From: JAXHUH01 sp034211175
GTDB lineage: Bacteria > Actinomycetota > Acidimicrobiia > Acidimicrobiales > CAIXPF01
NCBI GenBank assembly: GCA_034211175.1
Contig: JAXHUH010000317.1
Span: 1-22,116, forward strand
Direction of reading: 5' to 3'
Length of the DNA: 22,116 nt
Shown in pieces: positions 15,284 to 22,116 of this stretch; within the stretch, counting starts at the first letter, position 1; every line of letters begins with the position of its first letter. The position numbers and the translations under genes are program-made. Under the pieces are notes generated by a model that was given only the letters and a program-made list of their open reading frames with translations, searched no databases and was not told where the DNA came from.

Positions 15284-15481
15284 ATGTCTGGAGTTAATGC
15301 AACCGTAACACCGTCAGCCGCTGCCCCCGGGCGCCGTCACCACGGCTTCTCGGCCGCGCTCCACACGTTCGGTGGGGCCCTCCTCGGGCTCGGCGAGGCG
15401 TTCGGCCGTTCCGCCGGCGAGCGGGCCGACACGCTCTGCTCGGGCCTGCTGGCCGACGGGCGTCGTCGACCCGGCAGCTGA
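15284..15481 (+). CDS. Small protein 1 of a duplicated regulator-linked family
   Basis: A predicted 65-residue protein that matches no family I know. The C-terminal part (residues 42-63) carries the pattern ERAD-x-L-x-SGL-x-ADG-x-RRP, shared with the gene at 17794-18036. Over 22 aligned residues 16 are identical, and eight of those 16 codons differ only at a synonymous position (for example gag/gaa, gac/gat, cgt/cgc). That indicates selection on protein sequence, so both are probably real genes. A weakly hydrophobic, Gly/Ala/Leu-rich stretch (about 22-41) precedes the motif, in the place where the other copy has a membrane segment. Start ATG 15284 has AGGG seven bases upstream; other starts are possible. 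It is divergent from the copy-1 AraC regulator. Function unknown. Confidence 0.55.
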   Translation: MSGVNATVTPSAAAPGRRHHGFSAALHTFGGALLGLGEAFGRSAGERADTLCSGLLADGRRRPGS

Positions 15482-15513
15482 GGGGCTCCGGAGCCGCTGC
15501 GCCGGCCGGTTGA

Positions 15514-16479
15514 TCAGCCCGCTCGTGCCGTTCGATAGCACCGTCGGTGCTCGAGCGGTGCGACGGTCATCACCTGCTTGAACCTGGTGCGCAGCGACTG
15601 CGCCGAGCCGAACCCGACCTCCGCGGCGATCTGCTCCACGGGCCGGTCGGTCGTCTCCAGGAGCGCGCAGGCGCGATCGATCCGCTGGCGCATGACCCAC
15701 TGGTACGGGCTCATGCCGGTCTCGTCACGGAAGCGGCGGGCGAGCGTGCGGGGGCTGAGCGCGGCGCGGGCCGCGAGCCGCTCGACGGGCAGGTCCTCGT
15801 CGAGGTGGTCCACGGCCCAGGCCATGACCTCGGAGATGCCGAGCCCCGGCGGATCCGGCGCCGGTGGCCGGCCGAGCTGCTGGGCCTGCTCCGCCCTCCG
15901 ACGCGGAGGCAGGACCAGGCGGGTCGCCACGGCGTCCGCCACGGCGACACCGTGGTCGATCTCGACCAGTCGAAGGCACACGTCGAGCCCTGCGGCCGAG
16001 CCGGCGGAGGTGAGCACGTCGCCGTCGTCGGTGAAGAGCACGTCCGGGCGGACCTCCACCCCCGGGTGCCGCCGGGCGAGCGCGTCGGTGTGGCCCCAGT
16101 GGGTCGTCGCCCGGCGCCCGTCGAGGAGCCCCGCTGTGGCGAGCACGAACGCTCCGGTGCAGATCGAGACGAGCCGCGCGCCCCGCTGCGCCGCGGCTCG
16201 TAGTGCGGCCACGACCTGGGTCGATGGCTCCATCACGTCCGTCGCGGGCACCACGATGACGGTGTCGGCGCACTCGAGGGTGTCGAGCGAGCACAGGCCG
16301 CCCAGCTCGACGCCGATCGAGGTCCGGACCGGCCGGCCGCCATCGCTCACCACCCGCAGCTCGTACCCGGGGTCCGGCACCGACTCGTAGCGGTGCCCGA
16401 ACACCTCGGCCGGCACGCCGAGCTCGAGCGGGCAGGTGCCATCGGAGACGAGGACGGCGACGACGTGGGGGTCAGCCAT
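15514..16479 (-). CDS. GlxA/AdpA-type AraC regulator (copy 2)
   Basis: A 321-residue regulator with the same DJ-1/PfpI plus AraC layout: VVAVLVSDGTCPLELGVPAEVFGHRY and VSICTGAFVLATAGLLDGRRATTHWGHTD in the N-terminal domain, then LSPRTLARRFRDETGMSPYQWVMRQRIDRA and VGFGSAQSLRTRFKQVMTVAPLEHRR in the C-terminal domain. It is the most divergent of the three: GHTD replaces WYTD, PRRRAEQAQ replaces PHRDG-QAQ, and the central region is shorter. Start ATG 16479 follows a GGGGT run. It is the only copy with no recognisable small divergent gene upstream. Its 3' end faces small gene 1 across 32 bp. Signal and targets cannot be inferred. Confidence 0.91.
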   Translation of the reverse strand: MADPHVVAVLVSDGTCPLELGVPAEVFGHRYESVPDPGYELRVVSDGGRPVRTSIGVELGGLCSLDTLECADTVIVVPATDVMEPSTQVVAALRAAAQRGARLVSICTGAFVLATAGLLDGRRATTHWGHTDALARRHPGVEVRPDVLFTDDGDVLTSAGSAAGLDVCLRLVEIDHGVAVADAVATRLVLPPRRRAEQAQQLGRPPAPDPPGLGISEVMAWAVDHLDEDLPVERLAARAALSPRTLARRFRDETGMSPYQWVMRQRIDRACALLETTDRPVEQIAAEVGFGSAQSLRTRFKQVMTVAPLEHRRCYRTARAG

Positions 16480-16555
16480 GACCCCATGATCGCGGGGTGT
16501 GTCACCGCCCGCGGCGCCCGCGCCCCGCGATGGCGGTTCTGTCGCGCTGCCTGAC

Positions 16556-16577
16556 CGGTCCGGAGCTGGCCGGACCG
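16556..16577. repeat. Short hairpin between regulator copies 3 and 2
   Basis: CGGTCCGG (16556-16563) and CCGGACCG (16570-16577) form a perfect 8-bp stem with a six-base loop. It lies about 90 bp after the copy-3 stop and 77 bp before the copy-2 start. It may be a weak terminator or an operator. The rest of the 188-bp gap shows nothing I can support. Confidence 0.4.
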
Positions 16578-16667
16578 AACACGCGGGGCGACGATGGCGC
16601 GGTGCTGCCGCCGACCCCACCGCCCCCGCCGGGCCGGCCCCGAGGCGCCGGGCGTCGGCGGCCGCGG

Positions 16668-17672
16668 TCAGGCGGCGGGCTCGTGGCGGAACTGGCGCCG
16701 GTAGTCGAGCGGCGCGATGGCGACGAGCTCCTTGAACCGCGACCGCAGCGACTGGGCGGAGCCGAACCCGACATCGTGCGCGACCTGCTCGACCGACAGG
16801 TCGGTCGTCTCCAGCAGGTGGCGGGCCCGGTCGATGCGTTGGCGGGTCAACCACTGGTGGGGGGTCGTGCCGATCTCCTGGCGGAACCGGCGGGCGAACG
16901 TGCGCGGGCTGAGCGCCGCCCGCTCGGCGAGGAGGTCGACGGACAGGTCGTCGTCGAGGTGCTCGAGCGCCCACGCCATCACGTCGGTCAGGCCGTGGCC
17001 GACCGGGTCGGGGACGGCGGGATGGTCGATGTACTGCGCCTGGCCGCCGTCGCGGTGCGGGGGTACGACGAGCGCCTTGGCCATGGTGTTGGCCACCGCG
17101 GCGCCGTGGTCGAGGCGGACCAGGTGGAGGCACAGGTCGATGCCGGCGGCGGAGCCGGCGGACGTGAGGACGTCGCCGTCGTCGACGAAGAGCACGTCGG
17201 GCTGGACGTCGATCGTCGGGAACCGGGCCGCGAGCTCGTCGGTGTACCACCAGTGCGTCGTGGCCCGTCGACCGTCGAGGAGCCCGGCGTTGGCGAGCAC
17301 GAACGTGCCGGAGCAGATCGACACGAGGCGGGCGCCCCGGGCGTGCGCGGCCCGCAGGGCCTCGACCACCGGTTCCGCCGTCTCGGCGCGGTCATAGGTC
17401 GGCACGACGACGACCGTGTCGGCGTGCTCCAGGGCGTCGAGGCCGTGGTGGGCGGTGAGGTCGAACCCACCGAACACGGAGATCGGCTCGCCGTCGGGAC
17501 CGGCGCTGGCCAGGCGGAAGTCGTACCAGGGCGACGGCCGCCAGTCGTAGGGGTAGCCGAACACCTCGGCCGGGATCGCCAGCTCCAACGGGGAGAGGTG
17601 ACCGGTGGCGAGACCGACCACGACGTGATCGCGCGGCCGGGCGTGCGTGCGGGCGCTGCGGTCCGTGGGCAT
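16668..17672 (-). CDS. GlxA/AdpA-type AraC regulator (copy 3)
   Basis: A 334-residue regulator with the N-terminal DJ-1/PfpI-like domain (VVVGLATGHLSPLELAIPAEVFGY, VSICSGTFVLANAGLLDGRRATTHWWYTDEL) and the C-terminal AraC domain (LSPRTFARRFRQEIGTTPHQWLTRQRIDRA, VGFGSAQSLRSRFKELVAIAPLDYRR). Long stretches such as RRATTHWWYTDEL, SAGSAAGIDLCLHLVRLDHGAA and ALVVPPHRDG are identical or nearly identical to copy 1, so the two are recent paralogs. Start ATG 17672 is six bases after CACAAT, a possible -10 box. The divergent region holds three TGGCAG half-sites resembling the AdpA consensus TGGCSNGWWY, consistent with self-control. A small gene related to the one next to copy 1 lies divergently upstream. 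Confidence 0.92.
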   Translation of the reverse strand: MPTDRSARTHARPRDHVVVGLATGHLSPLELAIPAEVFGYPYDWRPSPWYDFRLASAGPDGEPISVFGGFDLTAHHGLDALEHADTVVVVPTYDRAETAEPVVEALRAAHARGARLVSICSGTFVLANAGLLDGRRATTHWWYTDELAARFPTIDVQPDVLFVDDGDVLTSAGSAAGIDLCLHLVRLDHGAAVANTMAKALVVPPHRDGGQAQYIDHPAVPDPVGHGLTDVMAWALEHLDDDLSVDLLAERAALSPRTFARRFRQEIGTTPHQWLTRQRIDRARHLLETTDLSVEQVAHDVGFGSAQSLRSRFKELVAIAPLDYRRQFRHEPAA

Positions 17673-17687
17673 GGGTCCATTGTGACG

Positions 17688-17757
17688 TGGCAGGAACGCC
17701 GCGTGCGACCGAAACCCGCCTTGGCAGTTTCAGCGCGCGTCCTGTCGGTTCTGCCAC
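17688..17757. promoter_or_regulatory. Cluster of AdpA-like TGGCAG sites
   Basis: TGGCAGGAAC (17688-17697), TGGCAGTTTC (17722-17731) and, on the minus strand, TGGCAGAACC (17756-17747) lie 34 bp apart between regulator copy 3 and small gene 2. Against the published AdpA consensus TGGCSNGWWY they match 9, 8 and 7 of 10 positions. The outer two form an inverted repeat, GTGGCAG/CTGCCAC. The adjacent regulator has AdpA architecture, so it is the natural candidate to bind here (inference). Confidence 0.52.
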
Positions 17758-17793
17758 TGGTTGGATGTGCGGGTCTCCTTCATGTTGGTGGCC

Positions 17794-18036
17794 ATGCGAA
17801 ACCTCACCGCCACCCACACCGCCCTCGGCGCACTCGACGTCGTCGCCAACCCACCGTGGCCGGCGGCCCGTCGCTCGCGTGCCTCCGCCGTCCGATCCAC
17901 GGTCGGTCTCGTTGCCCTGACGGTCGTCGCCGTGCTCGGTGAGCTGCTCGTCGCGCTCGCCCGTTCGGGCGCCGAACGGGCCGATGCGCTCGGGTCCGGC
18001 CTCGTCGCCGACGGCCACCGCCGCCCCCTCCGCTGA
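17794..18036 (+). CDS. Small membrane protein 2 of a duplicated regulator-linked family
   Basis: A predicted 80-residue protein from ATG 17794 (ATG 17782 and an upstream in-frame start are alternatives; no clear ribosome-binding site decides). It has a probable single transmembrane helix at about residues 36-56 (VGLVALTVVAVLGELLVAL), preceded by an Arg-rich segment (PAARRSRASAVR) and followed by the motif ERAD-x-L-x-SGL-x-ADG-x-RRP at 60-78. The motif and its mainly synonymous differences link it to the gene at 15284-15481. Both lie divergently upstream of closely related GlxA/AdpA-type regulators. By the positive-inside rule the Arg-rich N-terminus and the basic C-terminus give no clear topology. 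Function unknown; a regulated membrane peptide or an accessory to the regulator are possibilities. Confidence 0.55.
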   Translation: MRNLTATHTALGALDVVANPPWPAARRSRASAVRSTVGLVALTVVAVLGELLVALARSGAERADALGSGLVADGHRRPLR

Positions 18037-18059
18037 CCGAGCCGGGAGCTCCCGGGTGG

Positions 18060-19295
18060 TCAGTCCGCCGGTGGCTCGTCGCTCGTCGCGTCGCCGGGCC
18101 CTGCCGGGAGGACGAGCACGTCGGCCGCCTCGACGCCGAGCCACGACGACCCCTCGTCGGTGGCGGGTGCGTGGGTCGACCACGCGACGAACCGGCGCCC
18201 GGCGACGTCGACGACCTGCTCGGTGTAGGGGCCGAGGAACAGCGAGGTCTCGACGGTCGCGGGCCAGCGGTTCGAGGTGGACGGCCGGTCGGCCACGAGG
18301 GCGGTGTGCTCGGGACGCCACATGGCCGCGACCTCGTCGCCGACCTCGACGGCGGCCGTGTCGGCTCGACCGTGCACCTCGCCGATGGGCGTGGTCACCC
18401 GGACCGTCCCGTCGTCGTCGATCGCCTCGACCCGTCCCGCGACCTCGTTCGCGGAGCCGATGAAGCGGGCGACGTACGCGGACCGCGGCGCCCGGTAGAC
18501 CTCGGCCGGGGTGCCGAGCTGGTCGATGCGGCCGTGGCCGAGGACGGCCAGCCGGTGGGCCAGCTCCATGGCCTCGGCCTGGTCGTGGGTGACGAACAGG
18601 GCCGAGAACCCGAGCGCGCGCTGCATCGAGAGCAGCTCGAGGCGCAGCTGGCTCCGCACCTTGGCGTCGACGTTCGACAGCGGCTCGTCGAAGAGCACGA
18701 GGTCGGTGTCGGCCACCAGCGCCCGGGCGAGCGCGACCCGCTGGCGCTGGCCGCCGCTCATCTGGTGGGGGTGCTGGTCGCAGATGTCGCCCACACCGAC
18801 GAGACCGAGCACGTCCCTCGCCCGACGCCCGGCCTCGGCCTTGCGCATCCGTCGGCGACGGTCGGAGCGCAGCGGGTACACCACGTTCTCGAGCGCGGTC
18901 ATGTGCGGCCAGAGCGCGTAGTTCTGGAACACCATGCTCACCCGGCGCCGCTCCGGCGGGACGAACACCCCGGCGTCGGAGGCGTAGCACGCCGAGCCGC
19001 CGATCTCGATCGTGCCGCCGTCGGGGCGCTCGAGCCCGGCGATCGACCGCAGCAGCGTGGTCTTCCCGCAGCCGCTCGGGCCGACGAGCACGACCATCTC
19101 GCCGCGGCGCACGGTGAAGGTGACGTCGTCGATGGCCCGCACGACGGTCCCGTCGGCCCGTCGGAACCGCTTGACCAGCGAGCGCACGCTCACGACGGGT
19201 GGCTCCGCGCCGCCAGCGCCGTCGTCGGTCGACGGGGCGCCGTCGCGCACGAGGTCCCGGTCCCGCGTCGGTGTGTCCGGTTCGGTCGAGGTCAT
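18060..19295 (-). CDS. ABC importer ATP-binding protein (iron/spermidine/thiamine class)
   Basis: A 411-residue ATPase subunit that powers the importer encoded upstream. Walker A GPSGCGKTT is at about 72-80, then the Q-loop FQNYALWPHMTALENV, the signature MSGGQRQRVALARAL, Walker B LVLFDEPLSNVDAK, and the H-loop FVTHDQAEAM. A C-terminal TOBE-type region follows (about 300-400: VAAMWRPEHTAL, VETSLFLGPYTEQVVDV). The SNVDAKVR and PAEVYRAPRSAYVARFIGSANEV segments are typical of the PotA/FbpC/CUT1 group. Start ATG 19295 overlaps the permease stop by 4 bp (ATGA). The first 32 residues are an extra, acidic, probably disordered extension. It is the last gene of the operon. Confidence 0.93.
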   Translation of the reverse strand: MTSTEPDTPTRDRDLVRDGAPSTDDGAGGAEPPVVSVRSLVKRFRRADGTVVRAIDDVTFTVRRGEMVVLVGPSGCGKTTLLRSIAGLERPDGGTIEIGGSACYASDAGVFVPPERRRVSMVFQNYALWPHMTALENVVYPLRSDRRRRMRKAEAGRRARDVLGLVGVGDICDQHPHQMSGGQRQRVALARALVADTDLVLFDEPLSNVDAKVRSQLRLELLSMQRALGFSALFVTHDQAEAMELAHRLAVLGHGRIDQLGTPAEVYRAPRSAYVARFIGSANEVAGRVEAIDDDGTVRVTTPIGEVHGRADTAAVEVGDEVAAMWRPEHTALVADRPSTSNRWPATVETSLFLGPYTEQVVDVAGRRFVAWSTHAPATDEGSSWLGVEAADVLVLPAGPGDATSDEPPAD

Positions 19296-21067
19296 GTCGC
19301 TCCCGTTCCGACGGCGGCGCCCGCCCACGTCGCGTGGCGCCGCGACCAGATCATGAGCGCCGTGACCACCGTGGCGGTGACCGCGACGAGGACGGTCGAC
19401 AGCGCGGCGACCTCGGCGTAGGAGCCGTTCTGGTAGACGTCGAGGATGCGGAACCCCACGACGGGGTTGCGGGTACCCGACAGGATCGCCGACGCCGTCA
19501 GGTCGCCGGCCATCCGGGCGAACAGCAGCGCCCACCCGGCCACGAGGCCCGGGACCATGAGCGGCAGCTGGATCTTCACGAACGTCCGCCCCGCCCGGGC
19601 ACCCGACACGAGCGACGCCTCGGCCAGCTCGGGCGCCACCTGGCTCGCGGCGGTGTCCGCGGCGACCGAACCCTGGGGCAGGTAGAGGGCGAGGTAGCCG
19701 ATGAGCAGGATCCAGAACGTGCCGCCGAGCCCGAACGGGTCGCCGGCGAAGGCCAGCAGGATGCCGACGGCCAGCACGATGTTGGAGATCGACGCCGGCA
19801 TCTTGATGGCGGCGTCGGCGAAGCGCCCGAACCGCGTGCGCGAGCGGGTGACGACGACCGCGACGATGGCGGCCGCGACCATCCCGAACGTGGCTCCGGT
19901 GACGCCGAGTCGGAGGCTGTTGGCGAGCGCACGGAACGTCGAGGGCGTGTCGAACACGGTCTCGCGCACCGGATCGAGGCTGAGCGAGCCCCAGTCGATC
20001 GACGGCGACCAGAACCCGTTCAGGCACACCAGCGCCAGCGCGGCGATCGGCAGGACGACGGAGGCGATCAGGTAGCCGATGACGAGGAGCCGAACCGGCC
20101 AGCGCCACGCCCCCAGCCCGATCCGGTCGCGGTCGCGGCTCTGGCCCCCGACCGTGGCGAACCGCCCGCTGCGCAGCAGGCGGGTCTGGAGGTACCAGGT
20201 GATCCCGACGAAGCCGACGACGATGGCCGACAGTCCGACGGCGACGCCGGTCTCGGGCGGGAACGTGAACGACAGGACCCGCACGATGCGCACCGACAAC
20301 GTCTCGATGCCCGCCGGCTCACCGATGATCGCCGGGATCGAGAAGATGGCGAAGCCCTGCCACGCCATCAGCAGCACCGCGCCACCGAGGCTCGGTGCCA
20401 GTGCCGGCAGCGTCACCTTCCGGAGCGTGCGCCACGTCCCGGCGCCGCAGATGCGGGACTGCTCCTCGAGCGCCGAGTCGAGACTGGAGAGCCCGGCCGA
20501 CACCATCAGGAACACGAACGGGACCTGGTACACGACCATGACCCCGACGAGGCCGTACCAGCTGTAGATGTCGAACGGCCCGGTGGTCATCTCGACGCCG
20601 ACGGCACCGAGCAGGTCGCGGGCGACGACGTTGACGTAGCCCGCGCCGGGCGAGGCGAGCAGCACCCAGCCGATGGCCCCGGCGACCGGCGGCAGCAGGA
20701 ACGGCATCATCGGCAGTGCGTCCGTGGCGATGCCCATGCGGGCGTCGGTCCGCTCGTTGACCCACGCGAGCAGCGCGCCGATGGCGAGCGCCACCGTGGA
20801 CGACGCCACGACCAGGACCAGGGTGTCGGCGATCATCGAGGCGAGCCCCCGCACGGCCAGGGTGTCGCCGATGGCCGACAGGTCGAGCGAGCCGTCGACC
20901 CAGAACAGCCGGAGCAGGACCCGAAGGAGCGGGTACGTCGCGATCGTCACCAGGAAGGCCGCGACCAGCCAACCGACCACCGTGAACAGGCCGACGCCCC
21001 GCAGTCGGGTGCGGCGCGCCCCGTCCGTCGCCGCCCGGACGGCCGGGGGTGATGCCGCGGTGGTCAC
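19292..21067 (-). CDS. Fused two-domain ABC permease (FbpB/ThiP type)
   Basis: A 591-residue inner-membrane permease with two MetI-like halves in one chain, about twelve hydrophobic segments in all, as in FbpB iron(III) and ThiP thiamine permeases. Each half has the EAA loop that docks on the ATPase: EEQSRICGAGTWRTLRKVTLPALAPSL (about 205-230) and APELAEASLVSGARAGRTFVKIQLPLMVPGL (about 490-520). The GTG start at 21067 precedes a short Ala/Thr/Arg-rich cytoplasmic lead and the first membrane helix (GLFTVVGWLVAAFLVTIATYPLL). It lies 40 bp after the solute-binding protein gene and overlaps the ATPase gene by 4 bp, a complete importer operon on this strand. Confidence 0.93.
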   Translation of the reverse strand: MTTAASPPAVRAATDGARRTRLRGVGLFTVVGWLVAAFLVTIATYPLLRVLLRLFWVDGSLDLSAIGDTLAVRGLASMIADTLVLVVASSTVALAIGALLAWVNERTDARMGIATDALPMMPFLLPPVAGAIGWVLLASPGAGYVNVVARDLLGAVGVEMTTGPFDIYSWYGLVGVMVVYQVPFVFLMVSAGLSSLDSALEEQSRICGAGTWRTLRKVTLPALAPSLGGAVLLMAWQGFAIFSIPAIIGEPAGIETLSVRIVRVLSFTFPPETGVAVGLSAIVVGFVGITWYLQTRLLRSGRFATVGGQSRDRDRIGLGAWRWPVRLLVIGYLIASVVLPIAALALVCLNGFWSPSIDWGSLSLDPVRETVFDTPSTFRALANSLRLGVTGATFGMVAAAIVAVVVTRSRTRFGRFADAAIKMPASISNIVLAVGILLAFAGDPFGLGGTFWILLIGYLALYLPQGSVAADTAASQVAPELAEASLVSGARAGRTFVKIQLPLMVPGLVAGWALLFARMAGDLTASAILSGTRNPVVGFRILDVYQNGSYAEVAALSTVLVAVTATVVTALMIWSRRHATWAGAAVGTGAT

Positions 21068-21107
21068 GGCGTCGTGCCTCCGGGCGGCGACGCAACGGGG
21101 GGAGCCA

Positions 21108-22116
21108 TCAACCGGCGCCGAGGAGGCCGAGGATCTCGTCGGCCCGCTGCTGGGCGTCCGGCGACACCCGGGTGTACTCGGGCGGCAGGTCCTCGCCGGT
21201 CAGCGGCGACGCGGTGGTCGGCAGCGCGTTCGCCAGCGCCTCGCCCTCGCCGAAGAGGAGGTACCAGGCGAACAGTCGGGCGGCGTTCGGGTGCGGCGCG
21301 TCGGCCGACACGAGGACCACCAGCTCCGGCCCGGTGGTCAGGTCGGGCTGGCTGTAGGCGACGGGCGCGCCGCGCTCGGCGGCGCCGGCGACGATGGAAC
21401 CGACGCCCGGAATGGCCACGGCGCCCTCACCGGCGGCGAGCGCCTCGGTCGTGGGGACCCCGCTCGGGTAGGTGCGGATGGTGTTGGCGGCGATGCCCTC
21501 GAGCACCTCGGGGCCCTGGGCGTCGAGGACCACCGACCAGAAGTCGACGTACGCGGGCGATGCCGCGGGGTCGGTGAGGAGGATGCGCCCCTCCCACTCG
21601 GGCCCGGCGAGCTCGGCCCAGTCGGTCGGGACCTCGTCCTCGCCCACCTGGTCGGTGTTGTACGCGATGCCGCTGGGCTCGATCGAGGCGATCGTGGTAC
21701 CCCGGTCGTCGAGCACGAACTCGGCGGGGTAGTCGCCCGGGTAGCCCGGGATGCCGGCGTCGGCCAGCGGGGTCGTCCACCCGTTGCCCATCGCCTCGCT
21801 GACGAACGGGGTGTTCGACACGAACAGCGCGTCGGCGACGGTGTCGCCCGCGTCGACCTCGGCGGCGTAGCGCTGGGACAGGTCGCGGGAGGCGAGTCGC
21901 TGGAACTCGACGTCGATCCCGTACTCGTCCGAGAAGCCGTCGGAGATCGACTGGGCGATCTCCTCGGCCGGCACCGAGTACCAGACGAGGCTGCCCTCCT
22001 CCTGTGCGGCGGCCACGAGCTCCTCGAGCCCGGCGTCGGCGGCCCCCTCGTCGGCCCCGTCGCTGTCGTCGGCCGCCTCGTCGTCGGTCTCCTCGCCGGC
22101 GACGACGCGGCCGGCG
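21108..22116 (-). CDS. Extracellular solute-binding protein, 5' end beyond window
   Basis: About 335 C-terminal residues of a type-1 extracellular solute-binding protein; the start and export signal lie beyond 22116. The first visible residues form an acidic, low-complexity stretch (DDEAADDSDGADEGAADAG), as in the linker after the lipid-modified Cys of actinobacterial lipoproteins, so it is probably a lipoprotein (inference). The folded part begins LVWYSVPAEEIAQSISDGFSDEYGIDVEFQR and has PSGIAYNTD and YPSGVPTTEALAAGEGAVAI, characteristic of AfuA/FbpA/2-aminoethylphosphonate-type binding proteins. The twin-Tyr iron ligand of classic ferric-binding proteins is not evident, so iron is not certain. 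It is the first visible gene of the importer operon, followed by permease and ATPase. Confidence 0.86.
   Translation of the reverse strand, partial: AGRVVAGEETDDEAADDSDGADEGAADAGLEELVAAAQEEGSLVWYSVPAEEIAQSISDGFSDEYGIDVEFQRLASRDLSQRYAAEVDAGDTVADALFVSNTPFVSEAMGNGWTTPLADAGIPGYPGDYPAEFVLDDRGTTIASIEPSGIAYNTDQVGEDEVPTDWAELAGPEWEGRILLTDPAASPAYVDFWSVVLDAQGPEVLEGIAANTIRTYPSGVPTTEALAAGEGAVAIPGVGSIVAGAAERGAPVAYSQPDLTTGPELVVLVSADAPHPNAARLFAWYLLFGEGEALANALPTTASPLTGEDLPPEYTRVSPDAQQRADEILGLLGAG

Noticed and set aside
16499..16735. Possible third small gene upstream of regulator copy 2
   Set aside because: No ERAD/ADG motif, Arg/Ala-rich, and it runs into the copy-3 coding region on the other strand.
19199..21052. 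617-residue plus-strand open frame opposite the permease
   Set aside because: Arg/Asp/Gln/Gly-rich with no recognisable fold, an antisense shadow of the membrane-protein codons.

Overview
The window is very GC-rich, with long open frames on both strands, many GTG starts and 4-bp stop/start overlaps. This points to a high-GC actinobacterium. The family mix (NdgR-type IclR regulator beside leuCD, LutB/LutC-type lactate genes, arrays of GlxA-type AraC regulators) fits Actinomycetota, possibly Acidimicrobiia-like; the placement is inference. I see no transposase, integrase, tRNA, rRNA or CRISPR array. It looks like chromosomal sequence with a few lineage-specific accessory pieces.

Region 1 (94-5358), sugar and lactate catabolism: a dienelactone-hydrolase-like protein and a rhamnulokinase (rhaB) lie on the minus strand. 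Divergent from them are lutC and one long gene that joins LutB and LutA in a single 723-residue polypeptide. A near-perfect 20-bp palindrome lies between rhaB and lutC. Rhamnose breakdown yields lactaldehyde and then lactate, so the two arms probably serve one pathway under one regulator. Region 2 (5344-9028): a GNAT acetyltransferase whose start is unclear, an HNH nuclease, a tandem 51-bp hairpin repeat, a solitary clpP, and a divergent MerR regulator plus aldo/keto reductase. The merR promoter is textbook (19-bp spacer filled by an 18-bp palindrome) and predicts a leaderless mRNA. Two strong hairpins separate the reductase from the next, convergent operon.

Region 3 (9055-12741), leucine biosynthesis: leuC, leuD and a trailing short-chain dehydrogenase on the minus strand, divergent from an IclR/NdgR-like regulator with an obvious shared operator. 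Region 4 (12756-14128): a collapsed pyridoxamine-phosphate-oxidase-like pseudogene, then a nucleotidyltransferase/XRE pair with overlapping ends that resembles a toxin-antitoxin module.

Region 5 (14161-18036) is the most unusual part: three tandem GlxA/AdpA-type AraC regulators. The first and third each have a small divergent gene on the plus strand. The two small proteins share a C-terminal motif (ERAD-x-L-x-SGL-x-ADG-x-RRP) and differ mostly at synonymous positions in it. The regulator/small-protein pair therefore looks like one duplicated unit that encodes a possibly undescribed peptide family. Region 6 (18060-22116): an ABC importer operon (solute-binding protein cut by the window end, fused two-domain permease, ATPase) of the iron(III)/spermidine-like class.
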